Assembly: GCF_963676685.1 (NCBI RefSeq)
Contig: NC_092347.1
Span: 89,592,592 to 89,656,591, forward strand
Direction of reading: 5' to 3'
Length of the DNA stretch: 64,000 nucleotides
Source of the DNA: Mytilus edulis
Taxonomy: Eukaryota; Mollusca; Bivalvia; Mytilida; Mytilidae
The notes beneath the pieces are model-generated. The model was given only the letters and a program-made list of their open reading frames with translations. It ran no database searches and was not told the DNA's origin. The translations under genes and the position numbers were made by a program. Below are positions 1 through 11,277 of the stretch, one piece after another (the stretch's first letter is position 1; the number at the start of each line of letters is the position of its first letter).

Positions 1-509
1 TGTACTAATTTGCCCGTCTCTATTTGTCCAATGAAATTTATGTTACATTTTTCTCAGAGATTCCTGAAATTGGAACCAAACTATTCAGTGTGATACACCT
101 GTATCAACTTCATATTCACTAAATACTTATATATTTCTAAAATATTATATAATATTGTATGAGATTTTCAATGTAATTTTTCTAGGTAAAGAATAATCAG
201 AATTCTGTTATCATGCTTGCTTTATGTGAACACCATTTTATATTTGAAGCAAATTTTCCATTGCTCTTCAACCACCTGTTAACTGAGGTTCTAATAATTC
301 AGTGGTATTATTAGTAAACAGTATTTCACAATTGTTCTTGTTAAGTCCATCTAGTGTACCGTAGTTCTATACTACAAAATCCTAATTGAATTGAAGATTA
401 GTGATTCATGGGACAACCTTTAGTCTATTTATTGTAAATTGTATACTATGGAACCCTCAAAAGATAACCATTGATTTTTGAGTCTCGTAAAATAATATTT
501 TTTTTCCAG

Positions 510-1518
510 AACCGAGATGGTACAATATCAGGAGGAGGAGGTACACCAAGAAGAAGTTTAGCAAGTCAGTTTGATAATCAGGGTAGGTATCAACTATAAA
601 GCTTGAAAAGAAATGTGTTGAATAAACAGCATGACTTTTAATATTTTGAAAGAAACTTTGGCTATAAACACAAGGCACTATATTACATACAATTTAGTTG
701 GTTGTCTGTTCATGAATATTTATGACATGCAACCATTTGTTTGCACTTTAAAACCATGGGTTCATCCTTTCGACTATCAAGAAGCCTTAAGACTAGACAC
801 TTTTATTCACAGATAATTTAATGTAGTGAGTGAGAATATAAGCAAATAAATATTATCCCAGATAATTTGAAATACTATTGAGGTAACTAAAAATGTTTGT
901 TATATTTGCATCACCTGCTTTTAAAATAAAGTAACAACTATTAAAACAGATATCTGTTTTAATGTCCATGCAAAATTAAGATGAACAAAGATGTGATGGC
1001 ACAATATTCCTTTTACTGGGTGAATTTATTGGATTAAAGATTAATAAAAAACCATTTACCAGGTTTGTTTTAAAGTGTAATTTTGAGTTACATGTATATT
1101 TACAGGTTCAACTTCCAAAGAAAGACCAGACTATAGACAGCCACAAGAAAAATCTGACTTTTTTAACAGAATGTCAGGGAATCCTGATACTCCTTTAGAA
1201 GCTCAGGACAGAACAGAATTCTCAAACCGTCCTACAAAGGATAATCAAAAACGTTATGACAGAGCTAACCAGAACAGACCAACATATAACAAACAATTAT
1301 ATGAAAAGACAGGGAATCCCTTACAGGATAGACAGAGACAATCCCACAATAGTCCCAGGGTGAAACCCCATCATACAGATAAAAATAGAACATCTTTTAC
1401 AAAGCCCTATGTTCAAGATAAGAAATTTGTCCCAATAACTGACCCAGATGGGCTTGGTTCAGAATCGTGGCTGAACTTTAAACTTGATATTGATGCTGTT
1501 ATGTCTTGTTTAGCATAA
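510..1518 (+). CDS. 3' end of an unrecognised gene (last two coding exons)
   Basis: Two exons join in frame. Exon 510-582 follows a pyrimidine-rich AG acceptor and ends at GTAGGT. Terminal exon 1106-1518 follows TTTACAG and ends in TAA. The junction splits one Gly codon (phase 1), and the frame stays open across both exons. The encoded tail is about 160 residues, low in hydrophobics and rich in Asn, Gln, Arg, Lys and Pro, with a Gly run followed by TPRRSLASQFD. It looks disordered until a more ordered last stretch, SESWLNFKLDIDAVMSCLA. I do not recognise the family. Upstream exons lie outside the window, and nothing in 1-509 looks like another exon. It could be the tail of an RNA-binding or scaffolding protein, but that would be a guess. 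Confidence is for a real gene end, not for function. Confidence 0.75.
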
Positions 1519-1653
1519 TTTGAAGTAATACTTGAGTTAACTTGTGCCATCTGCCATGATTAGAAATGTGGATGAATTCTTGTGTTAAACTTCATATTGA
1601 TGGAGTTGTCTTGACAAGCTGCGTAGTATTTGTATCTTTGTAACTAATAGTGT

Positions 1654-1659
1654 AATAAA
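1654..1659 (+). terminator. Poly(A) signal of the first gene
   Basis: AATAAA lies 136 bases after the stop codon of the terminal exon, in AT-rich DNA. This is a normal distance for a 3' end. Further AATAAA-like words at about 1855 could serve as a distal site. Confidence 0.55.
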
Positions 1660-2176
1660 ATGTAAAGTACTAGTTATTGATACTGTTATTGTATTAAAAA
1701 TAGACGAAATGCACACATATTTTTAATGTCATAATTCTACTGTTGCTATGGTTCCCTTTTTTCAAAATTTGAATTCATTTGATGTTATATTTTATGAACT
1801 GTAGACAGGTTTGTGCTATACTCTACATTAATGCAGTACCACACATTGTTTGCAAATAAATAACATGATAAGAATCTAATTTAATTAAATATATGTACTA
1901 TGGACTTCTTAGATATACACACATCCATTATATGTTAAAGGTTATATGACAGTAGTCAAAATATTATGAAATTAGAATAAATGCTAAAATTAGGTGCATT
2001 TTGGCTGCTGGATTCTAATCATGTCTGTTTGGGTTGCCCATACAATATAGTAAATATAACAAAACAATATGAAATTGTCATACTAGTCATAGGCTTAGCC
2101 AGCTATAAAACCAGATTTAACTCACATTTATCAGCATAAAGTGTAACAACAAGCCGGGAATATAACACTTTTTAGC
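1660..2176. other. Intergenic AT-rich DNA
   Basis: No gene is seen. The stretch 2095-2165 resembles a diverged fragment of the mussel dispersed repeat found complete at 9.3-9.9 kb (a 'GCTATAAAACCAG'-type core, then 'CGGGAATAT'). Confidence 0.4.
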
Positions 2177-3374
2177 TCACCTGGCCCGAAGGGCCAAGTG
2201 AGCTTTTCTCACCACTTGGCGTCCGTCGTCCGTCGTCGTCGTCCGTCGTCCGTCGTCCGTCGTCGTCGTCGTTAACAATTTACATTTTGAACTTCTTCTA
2301 GAGAACCACTGAATGGAATGGAACCAAACATGGCATGAATGTTCCTTATGAGGTGCTGACCAAGTGTTGTTACTTTGTAGCCGATCCATCATCCAAGATG
2401 GCCGCCAGCGGGGGACTTAGTTTAACATAGGACCCTATGGGAAATGCATACAAATGACTTCTTTTAGAGAACCACTGAATGGAATAAAACCAAACATAGC
2501 ATGAATGTTCCTTATGGGGTGCTGACCAAGTGTTGTTACTTTGTAGCCGATCCATCATCCAAGATGGCCGCCAGCGGGGGACTTAGTTTAACATAGGACC
2601 CTATGGGAAATGCATACAAATGACTTCTTTTAGAGAACCACTGAATGGAATGAAATCAAACTTGGCATGAATGTTCCTAATGTGGTGCTGACCAAGTGTT
2701 GTTACTTTGTAGCCAATCCATCATCCAAGATGGCCGCCAGCGGGGGACTTAGTTTAACATAGGACCCTATGGGAAATGCATACAAATGACTTCTTTTAGA
2801 GAACCACTGAATGGAATGAAATCAAACATGGCATGAATGTTCCTAATGTGGTGCTGACCAAGTGTTGTTACTTTGTAGCCGATCCATTATCCAAGATGGC
2901 CGCCAGCAGGGACTTAGTTTAACATAGGACCCTATACAAATGACTTCTTTTAGAGAACCACTGAATGGAATAAAACTAAACATTGCATGAATGTTCCTTA
3001 TGAGGTGCTGACCAAGTGTTGTTACTTTGTAGCAGATCCATCATCCAAGATGGCCGCCAGCAGGGGACTTAGTTTAACATAGGACCCTATGGGAAATGCA
3101 TACAAATGACTTCTTTTAGAGAACCACTGAATGGAATAAAACCAAACATGGCATGAATGTTCCTTATGAGGCGCTGACCAAGTGTTGTTACTTTGTAGCC
3201 GATCCGCCATCCAAGATGGCCGCCAGTGGGGGACTTTTGAATGAAATTAAACATGTTCCTTTCCTTATCAATAAGGTTGTGTTGTCACTTTTAGCCAAAT
3301 TTTATATTTTTTCATATGATTTCAAAAACCCAAGTAGAATCAGGTGAGCGATACAGGCTCTTGAGAGCCTCTAG
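2177..3374 (+). mobile_element. Helitron-like non-autonomous element with a 166-bp tandem array
   Basis: The left end has a GGCCCGAAGGGCC hairpin inside a 'CTCACCTGG' context, then a CGTCCGT-type simple repeat at 2220-2272. The right end has a 14-nt hairpin (GGCTCTTGAGAGCC) followed directly by TCTAG and then T. A short terminal hairpin followed by CTRR and a 3' T is the signature of Helitron 3' ends. A sister element at 3375-4644 has the same terminus. No transposase, Rep or helicase is coded, so it would be non-autonomous. Bivalve elements with central tandem repeats are a known class. Helitron assignment is an inference, because the left end is not a classical 5' TC terminus. Confidence 0.6.
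2291..3240 (+). repeat. 166-bp tandem repeat, about six units
   Basis: The word ACTTCTTTTAGAGAACC (the first unit has a variant) begins units at 2291, 2457, 2623, 2789, 2943 and 3109. The spacings are 166, 166, 166, 154 and 166. The 154-bp unit lacks 12 bases ('GGGAAATGCATA'). Each unit contains the core AAGATGGCCGCCAG. Small open frames read through the array on both strands are repeat artefacts. Confidence 0.95.
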
Positions 3375-4644
3375 TTTTTATGGAATTCCCCTTCGGGCCA
3401 GGTGAGCTTTTCTCATCACTTGTCGTCATTAACTTTAAAAAAATCTTTTCCTCTAAAACTACTGGGCCAAATTTAACCAAACTTGGCCACAATCTTCATT
3501 GGGGTATCTAGTTTAAAAATCAGGTGACCCGCCCAACCAACCAAGATGGCTGCAATAGCTAAAAGAACATATTGGTAAAATGTAGATTTTGGCTTAAATC
3601 TCGGAAACCAAACCATTTGGAGCAAATCTGACATGGGGTTAAAAAAATTATCAGGTCAAAATCTATCTGCCCTGAAATATTCAGATGAATCAGACAACCT
3701 GTTGTTGGGTTGTTGCCCTTGAATTGGTAATTTTAAGGAAATTTTGCCGTTTTTGGTAATTATCTTGAATATTATTATAGATAGAGATAAACTGTGAACA
3801 GCATTAATATTCAGCAAAGTAAGATCTACAAATAAGTTGACATGACCAAAATGGTCAGATGACCCCTTAAGGAATTATTGCCCTTTATAGTCAATTTTTA
3901 ACAATTTTTCATAAATTTTTGTAATCTTTTACAAAAATATTCTCTGAAACTACAGAGACAAATTTAACCTAACTTGGCCACAATCATTATTAGGGTATCT
4001 AGTTTTAAAATTGTGTCAGATGACCCTGCCAGCGAACCAAGATGGCTGAGATGGGTAAAATAGAACAAAGGGTAAAATGTTATTTTGATATATATCTCTG
4101 AAACCAATGAATTTAGAGCAAATCTGACAGGATAAAATTGTTCATTAGGTCAAAATCTATCTGCCCTGAAATTTTCAGACTATTCAGGCACTCTGTTGTT
4201 GGGTTGCTACCCCTGAATTGGTAATTTTAAGAAAATTTTTCAGCTTTTGGTTATTATCTTGAATATTATTATAGACAAAGATAAACTGTAAACAGCAATA
4301 ATGTACAGCAATAATGTACAGGAAAGTTAGACCTAAAAATAAGTCAACATGAACAAAATGGTCAATTGACCCCTTAAGGAGTTATTGCCCTTTATAGTCA
4401 ATTTTTTACAATTTTTCATAAATTTTGTAAATTATTACAAAATATTTTCCACTGTAACTGCTGGGCAAAGTTCATTATAAAATACAGATAATTGTAAGCA
4501 GCCAGAATGTTCAGTAAAGTAAGATCTACAAACACATTACCATCACCATTGCCGAAACACAATTTTGTCATGAATACATCTGTGTCCATTGTTTAATATG
4601 CACATAGACCAAGGTGAGCGACACAGGCTCTTTAGAGCCTCTAG
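3375..4644 (+). mobile_element. Second Helitron-like element abutting the first
   Basis: It starts with CCCCTTCGGGCCAGGTGAGC, nearly touching the previous element's CTAG end. It ends with GGCTCTTTAGAGCC followed by TCTAG and T, the same terminus as its neighbour. Inside are two diverged direct copies about 475-520 bp long (from about 3440 and 3945), sharing 'CCCCTTAAGGA.TTATTGCCC' and 'ATTTAACC.AACTTGGCCACAATC'. No coding capacity is seen. Confidence 0.55.
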
Positions 4645-4979
4645 TTTGATTTACATTTGAAGTACAGAAATTTTATAAATACTATTTTGAGATAACATGT
4701 TATAAAATACTTTATGTTTGCTGTTGTAATATAAAAGAACAACTTACAGTGTAGTAAACTTCATGCCCAGACTTATGGATGTGGAATATTTGTCTACTTT
4801 TGTCATATGTACATTTCATTTTTGTACATAAATGTATATCAAGAAGCTATAAAGTGTCATGCTGTTGCCCATAAAAATATAAATACTTGTACTTATTGAG
4901 GATCCATTCTTTCATCTTCAGTATTTAACCCACTGTAAGTTTTACATGCATTTATAAAAGGTTTTGTTTTATTTAAGTT

Positions 4980-5470
4980 CTGAAATAGCTGTCAAATTCA
5001 TGTAAACCTATTTGATTGAAATTCTCATATTTGATTTATAACATACTAAAATGGTAATCCAAAGTCTAAAATAAACAATTCATGATGCATGGAATTGATA
5101 ATATGCTTCATTATTTTGGATGTATTTTAGACTATACACCATCTAATTAACCATCAATGTGACATCTGAAGACTACCAACGTTCATAAAACTTGATATAA
5201 ACACTAATATAGTAAGTAATAAATAGATAGGGAACATGTGCATTTAGATTTTTGTAGGTCTGTTTGATTTAATGTATCAAATTAAAGGATGTGTTAGTCA
5301 TGTATTTTACCTGTATAAGCAGAGGCCACTGTGTATAAGAATGAGTTTTTTGCAGATCGAATCAGTCTACTAAATGTAAACTCTTTTTTCACTTCAATGT
5401 TAACATTCTTTTCCTTTTAACATGATTAATTAATGCGTAACCCATCTCTAGATACGGGTTTAAATTGAAG
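4980..5470. repeat. Dispersed repeat, copy 1 (second copy at 47.42-47.88 kb)
   Basis: This stretch and 47420-47880 align end to end. Shared blocks include 'GATCGAATCAGTC', 'TGCGTAACCCATCTC', 'GTGTAAGAATGA' and the 'TGTCAA.TTCATGT' start. No TIR or coding sequence is visible. It is a moderately diverged interspersed family of at least 450 bp. Confidence 0.65.
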
Positions 5471-5879
5471 GTCACATGAATACAGATTCATTGACAAACA
5501 AAAACAAAAACATGAGATAAAAAGAAGCATTGAATTTATTTTGGCTAACAAAATTTAAAAGAAAATAAAAATATAAAATTATTATGATAAATGATAATTT
5601 GTATAAAGAAGTAACCTCTGTGATTTTATACTTGATAGTGTCTACGTTCTGTGGCCCAGATCTTAAATAGCCTCAACCCTTACCTTGTAAGTAATTTCAA
5701 AATTAGAATTATCAAATTTGTAGAAAATACTGCCAGAAAACTTTGTGCGCATTGGGTTATATAGTTAACACCACTTTATATAGTCTCAATCTTCTTAATT
5801 TTGTACCAATGAGTATGGAGTCCTAAGGGTTAATTAGGGTTAAGTAGATATATCTACTGAGATTTTCTTGAGCCAGTGC

Positions 5880-6760
5880 TGTGCAGTCCATAATTATTTA
5901 GAGAATCAATTTCTGATGTCCTTGGAATATGTTAGCCCATTTGTTGTATACTTCTAAATGTATGATGAGGTTTTTTTTGCTCTGGATAATTTTTTGCCTT
6001 TTTTCATATAGAACTCTGCACCTGAGTAAAAAGTGTCCTAATTCCAGGTGACACAGAGTACAGTTTGTTCTTTCTTTTAAATTTCTGTTTGTCACATTCT
6101 AAAAATATTTTACCATTGAGAAATCAAGCTTTGATTTGTGACTTGTTTTACCTTGTTTGTAAATGACGGTAAGGAGTTCTATACTTGGTGAGTTGGATGT
6201 ATGTTGAACTGTTTTACATTATAGTTTAAGAATGTTTTTTTCTCTCTGTCTCATTTTGACTTGTACATGTAGATTACTTGTCCATTTATCGGCTATTGAT
6301 GTGTTAATTTGTTTCTTTTTTTGAAAAAGTGGAGGGTTTTATTCGCTAAATAATTGGCATTCGGTTATGATATTGTAGAATTTCTTGTACTCTTGGGGAA
6401 GAAACCTAACAATCATACAACTGTTTCTGCATTAACTTTCTTCATGTATTATTTTCAGTAAAGAGGATGGAATACAGCAAGTTAAGTTGTCCCTTATGAA
6501 GTTCTACTTCAATTGGTATGGTGCCAATAAACCTACACGACAGCTGTTAAGTTCTTATTGAAAGTGATTGAAAATATTTAATAATAGTATGATGTGGATT
6601 TCTATTTGTGTTTAATTCAGTGGTATTATTTCTAGGCCATACAATAGCCTTGGAAGAACGTCCGCTTGATAGATCTTGTATGCTGTTTTTTTTGTTAAGT
6701 CCTCCTTTCCCATTTAGTCCCACTGGAATTAAAGAATGCAGAGTCTTTCTTGCAATACTT
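5880..6760 (-). pseudogene. Decayed LINE, C-terminal part of the reverse transcriptase ORF
   Basis: Read on the minus strand with frameshifts, the DNA gives ARKTLHSLIPVGLNGKGG near 6740-6690, then ELHKGQLNLLYSILFTENN near 6500-6430, and a Cys-rich tail (CTLCHLELGHFLLRC) at 5898-6095. These are typical post-RT and zinc-knuckle pieces of a non-LTR retrotransposon. The plus-strand LINE at 7.0-8.6 kb carries a matching HKRQLNLLYSILISENQN stretch, so both copies belong to one family. Many stops and frame breaks make this a dead copy. Confidence 0.7.
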
Positions 6761-6769
6761 ATATATGTC

Positions 6770-7035
6770 TAAGATGTAGGAAGATGTGGTATGAGTTCCA
6801 ATGAGATAACTCTCCAGTCAAGTCACAATTTATAAAAGTAAACCATTATAGGTCAATGTACGGACTTCAACACAGAAACTTGGCTCACACCAAAAAGCAA
6901 GCTATAAAAGGCCTCAAAAATTACTAGTGTAAACCTATTCAAACAGGAAAAACAACGGTCTAATCAATATAAAAAAACAAGAAACGAGAAACACTTTAGG
7001 ACCACATAAACAAATACTGAACATCAGATTCCTGA
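6770..7035 (+). repeat. Mussel dispersed repeat, family M1
   Basis: This contains the family core: GATGTGGTATGAG, CCAATGAGA, GGTCAATGTACGGACTTCAA and GCTATAAAAGGCCTC. Other copies in this window on the plus strand: about 19835-20080, 36295-36600, 37440-37620, 46320-46600, 53160-53320, 58970-59215, 61560-61800 and 63230-63540. Inverted copies: about 14210-14300, 44345-44410 and 59430-59620. The family is recognised from general mussel sequence. Its class is unknown to me; it is probably non-autonomous. Confidence 0.7.
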
Positions 7036-7045
7036 CTTAAAAGAT

Positions 7046-8582
7046 TTGGCAAAAGATCCTACACTTATTATCTGTCTTCAAGAACATTGGCTGTGGGGTT
7101 CCGAAAAGGACTTTTTACAGAAACATTTTCCATTTTATTCTATATTAATTCGCTCAAAAGATGATACTGATCCAGTTCTCAATTTCAATAGTGGAAAAGC
7201 AGGAGATGAATATGGCTTGTTTTTAGAACATCTTAAATTGGAAGGCTCAGAAATTACTCCGGTATTGAAATTGGTCTTCAACTGAATAATTAAAGAACAA
7301 TGAAGAAAGCAGAACTCCCGGACAATTCAAAACAGGAATTATCACCCCGGTATACAAAAAAGGAAAAGACAGCTATAGAGGAATAACAGTCTCCTCAATA
7401 TTAGGGAAAACATTTGAACATGCATTACTCAATAAAATTATTAACAAACTTGATAACCACTTATCTCAACAATTTGACTTTTCGCAACGATTATCTCCAT
7501 CTACGGCAGCTCTACTAATTTCGAAAGCACACATGAATTCAAATCAGATGAAAGAAATATAATATTTGGCAACTCTCGATACTTAAAAGGCATTTGATGT
7601 AGAAAACCACGATATTCTCATTAACAAATTATTTCAAAGGGACATCCCACTAGACATCTGTTAAACAATTTACGAAATGTATCATGATCTAACATCAAGA
7701 ATCAACTGCAAAGGTAAATACAGTACCAGTAACTCATTGTTTTATGGCATATATTGAAGATCTCGTAATACAATTGTAGGAATTAAATGTAGGGCTACAT
7801 TTGGGAACGAATTATTCTGGCTGTCCAACTTGTGCCGATGACATACTTTTACTGTCAAGCTCAGATGATGATATGCAGGTTATGTTAAACACCGTTAACA
7901 GTACTCCAAGGATCAATATACAATCCACCCGACAAAGAGTGTTTTATTAAAACAGAATCAAACATCGTATAATAGTGGAAAAGAGACGCTATCGGCATGG
8001 GAACTAGGGAAAGGGGAAATTACATTATCAGATCAAGCTACTCATCTCGGAATATAAACAAGAACCTCCAAAAATGAAAATATGATAAACGTTGATGAAA
8101 GAATAAGTTTGGAGCGAAGAACATCTTACTCGCTCACGAAAACAGGCCATTGAACTTATGGACTGAACCCACGTGTATCCACGCTACAATATATACAGAA
8201 TACATATATTGCCATGCCTCCTTTACAGTTTAGATGTCCTTCCGCTAAATATAACTCAAAGCACTTCGCGACTTCCACTCAACATTCCTGAGAAACATCC
8301 AATCTCTTGTCTGTCAGAACAGCTTCAGTAGCAATTTATGCGTTACTTGGTGCCCTCCCGCTCGAGGCTCACAAACGTCAATTGAATCTTCTTTACTCCA
8401 TTCTTATCTCAGAAAATCAGAACCTGAAAGAAATTTTACTACAACAATATCGTCTGCAAGTAAATCAAGGAACTTTTCCAGAAAGAACTAAATCTATTCT
8501 ACAAAGTATTTCTAAAGTTTTTTTATTAATAATTTGGAACCAAATCGAAGGACTAACGAGTTCTGTCCCCTTGTTGTTTTAA
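7046..8582 (+). pseudogene. Decayed LINE (endonuclease and reverse transcriptase fragments)
   Basis: An endonuclease-like start (ICLQEHWLWGSEKDFLQKHF) is followed, after a deletion, by RT blocks: FKTGIITPVYKKGKDSYRG, SSILGKTFEHALLNKI, a damaged 'LDTKAFD' catalytic block, then the C-terminal LGALPLEAHKRQLNLLYSIL. Stops and frameshifts interrupt it throughout, and the region between endonuclease and RT is largely missing. The order of blocks fits a CR1/Jockey-type non-LTR element. It is in opposite orientation to its relative at 5.9-6.8 kb. Confidence 0.8.
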
Positions 8583-8647
8583 GCTTGTAATAGATTCAGA
8601 TTAAGTATGCTAATTAGATATGTGCGCATAAAAAGTGCGCACAAATC

Positions 8648-8958
8648 TCAGTGTGTAATTTTAAATTCTCAGTGTGTAATTTCAAATTCTCAGTGTGTGT
8701 TTTCAGTTAATTTATTCTCAGTGTGTCTTTTTGAAATCTCAGTGTGTAATTTTTAATTCTCAGTGTGTAATTTTCAATTCTCAGTGTGCGTTTTTCATTT
8801 TTGTAATCTCATTGCGTCTTTATGAAATCTCAGTGTGTAATTTTTAATTCTCAGTGTGTAATTTTCAATTCTCAGTGTGTAATTTTCAATTCTCAGTGTG
8901 CGTTTTGAAGTTTTTAAATCTCAGTGTGCTTTGTTGTAATTCTCAGTGTGTAAATTTT
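8648..8958 (+). repeat. TCTCAGTGTG minisatellite with higher-order pattern
   Basis: About 14 units, each starting TCTCAGTGTG (one variant reads TCTCATTGCG), are spaced roughly 20-28 bp apart. The tails fall into recurring types: TAATTTT.AAT, CGTTTTTCATTTTTGTAA and TCTTT.TGAAA. The succession of tail types repeats, giving a higher-order unit of about 90-110 bp. It directly follows the dead LINE, separated by about 65 bp. Confidence 0.9.
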
Positions 8959-9279
8959 TCGAAAAATGGTTTAAACATAGTTTTGACGAGAACGGCTTGC
9001 CATATTTTCAGGTGATCAGGTTTGTCTTTACTAAGACTGAAGCTTGTGGTGTAAATACGGCAAGTTTCTCTAAAAAATTTGTAATGAACCTTAGCACGAT
9101 TTTAGTCGATCTTCGTAACGAATATAGGTCAAATATTCCGTTTCACCTTCACAAATAATACACGATGGACTTGAAGTATAGATACTTGGTACAGCCGTTG
9201 TTTATCATCTTAATAACGTGTTTTAGTATTCTAAGACTTTTATTTGTCTTCAGGAATATTAATTTTACTGTGCAGTCTG
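8959..9279. other. Non-genic stretch with a short open frame
   Basis: A 70-codon open frame spans 8946-9158 but starts inside the minisatellite and resembles nothing I know. I see no promoter or splice structure, and treat it as non-coding. Confidence 0.4.
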
Positions 9280-9880
9280 TTTTTGGTGATATCCATTTGA
9301 CGTAGCTCTTTACATACCGTCATTGTGTTATTGTTCTATTGTAATTTTTGTATTCTTGTCTTTCATTTTTTCTAATGTGCATTGCATATATGCCTTTTTA
9401 TGTTTCTTTGATACATACAAAATGTATGACGTGGCTATGAACTTTTAAATCCCGCTATTGTGTTATTGTGCTATAGTAAAGGTTTGTGTACTTGTCTTTC
9501 ATTTTTGCCTATGTACTTTCTATATATGCCTTTGATATTGATATATTTGTTTGTTTTTATAGTGATTATGCCTGTTATACCCGAATTTTGACGTTGTTAT
9601 CCATTATGTCTGTTTGTTTTGTTCACACAAAGTTGTCAATATATTGGAATTTGATGCGACTGTCATACAAATGAGAGGTTTAGCTACCTATAAAACCAGG
9701 TACAATCCACCATTTTCTACATAAGACAACGCCTGTACCAAGTCAGGAATATGACAGTTGTTTTCCTTTTTTATTCTGTTTTTGAGCTTTTGATTTTGCC
9801 GTTTGATTATGGACTTTCCGTTTTGAATTTATCCGGAGTTCAGTTTTGTTTGTGATTTTACTTTTAACCCATATTTCAGT
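9280..9880 (+). repeat. Mussel dispersed repeat, family M2, long copy
   Basis: The core runs CATTATGTCTGTTTGTTTTG, TTGGAATTTGATGCGACTG, GAGAGGTTTAGC, CTATAAAACCAG, then CAAGTCAGGAATATGACAG and GGACTTTCCGTTTTGAATTT. Other copies: 14395-14580 (inverted), 21775-22035, 46640-46740 (inverted, partial) and 57840-58090. A short tail-only fragment lies at about 20890-20945. No protein is encoded. Confidence 0.75.
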
Positions 9881-9989
9881 TGGGATTTGCATCTCATATC
9901 CAGTCAACTTGAAATTAAGGTTAGGTTTGATACAAGAAGAACTGCTTCATACCTTGATATTTTCCTTAATATTGACACAGATTGACGTT

Positions 9990-10150
9990 TTCACACTTAA
10001 ATCTAAGACAAACAGGATGATTTCAACTTCCCAATTTAGAATTTCCCATTCCTCAGCAGTAACATACCCTCTGTTCAGTTCCATGGTGTTTACATATCTC
10101 AGTTAATATGTTCTAATCGTGCATGTTCACACTATACTGACTTCATATAC
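9990..10150 (+). pseudogene. Fragment of a YIDD-type retroelement reverse transcriptase
   Basis: The DNA (AGGATGATTTCAACTTCCCA, then GTTTACATATCTCAGTTAAT) parallels the segment just after the RT core in the better copy at 49.13-49.68 kb, where AAAGAGATGATTTCAACTTC occurs. It is frame-shifted and short. I base this on the nucleotide similarity and the remembered protein pattern of this retroelement family. Confidence 0.5.
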
Positions 10151-10639
10151 AGAATTGTGTTCCTTGCGCAGAAACTGCTCCCACAGAGTTAATCTGGGGA
10201 GGAAAGATTAAAAATGGCACTCCTTTATTAAATATTTTGGACAAACTGGTTTATATGTACGATGTATCTGTCACTTAACTAGCTAAAGACATTTTTACCA
10301 CGTCTTAGTTTGTGGTTTAATATCTATGTCGTCTGCCTGCCAAGTACCGAACGTGACCTTTTTTTGAATATGTTCGTTGTTGTTCTGTGGTTTGCGACTT
10401 GAGTCGAATATTATATTATTTGTTTGTGCGTTTCTCTGTGATGAATCATCTTGTTTGTGTTTGTCCTGTATTTCTGTCACGTGGTGTTGTCATTTTTCGA
10501 TATGTTTTAACATTGGCATAAAGCAGGAGGTTTGGTAAGACATTAAACTATGTTCAACCCAACATTTATTTTTTAAAATGACCTGTATCAAGTGAGGATT
10601 ATGTCGTTGTTATCAAAACGATCGTTTAGATGTATATTG

Positions 10640-10815
10640 GCATTGTTTTTTGTTGTTGCACTTCAGTGTTCTCAGTTTTGTACCTTTGTTTTCCTCTTAT
10701 AGTTTATTTGTTTTTCTCGATTTTAGTTTGTAACAAGGATTTGTTTTTTTCTCTAATCGATCGAATCATGACTTTTGAACACCGGTATACTACTGTTGGC
10801 TTTATTTGCTATTAT
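10640..10815 (+). repeat. Mussel dispersed repeat, family M3
   Basis: The core is TTTAGTTTGTAACAAGGATT, then ATGACTTTTGAACACCGGTA and TACTACTGTTGGC. Related copies lie at 52640-52815 and 62380-62510 on the plus strand and 60190-60300 inverted. No coding sequence is seen. The rest of 10150-11277 shows nothing I can name. Confidence 0.6.
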
Positions 10816-11277
10816 TAACAACATACGTATCACGGACTGTCTACAGCAATAACGGTTAAAATAACCTTCAAAACAAGAGTGTTATATAGCAATTTCAATA
10901 GTTTATAAAGTCTGCATTTTTTAAAGTTTTTTCAGACAATATCATATTTCTCGAATCATGTCTTGCACCGGAAAATATTGTCAATAAAGTTGGCCCTTGT
11001 GACGTCTTTTACCAGATAGAAGGCGTGCCTGTATCTTGCCACTATGAGCATTAAGAACTCATTTCAAACATAAATGCATACAAAGCAGCAAATCAATACT
11101 CCCTGTTAAGGTCCAACGTATTTATCTCAGTATTTGTAAATATAGCTTAAGGTCAGTGTATATGTCATATTTTCAACTTTTAACAAATCTTACGGCATTT
11201 GTTTTCAAGCTATAATTTACAATTTTGTGTTTCTTATATAATTCACCTATTCAAAATGTCAATTAAACAGTTTGTTT

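Noticed and set aside
2177-3347. Several 60-70 codon frames with near-identical proteins
   Set aside because: They are translations of the 166-bp tandem units on both strands, not genes.
8648-8958. CRISPR-like array (regular head with variable tails)
   Set aside because: The tails are low-complexity variants of each other, the spacing is too short, and this is a eukaryotic genome.
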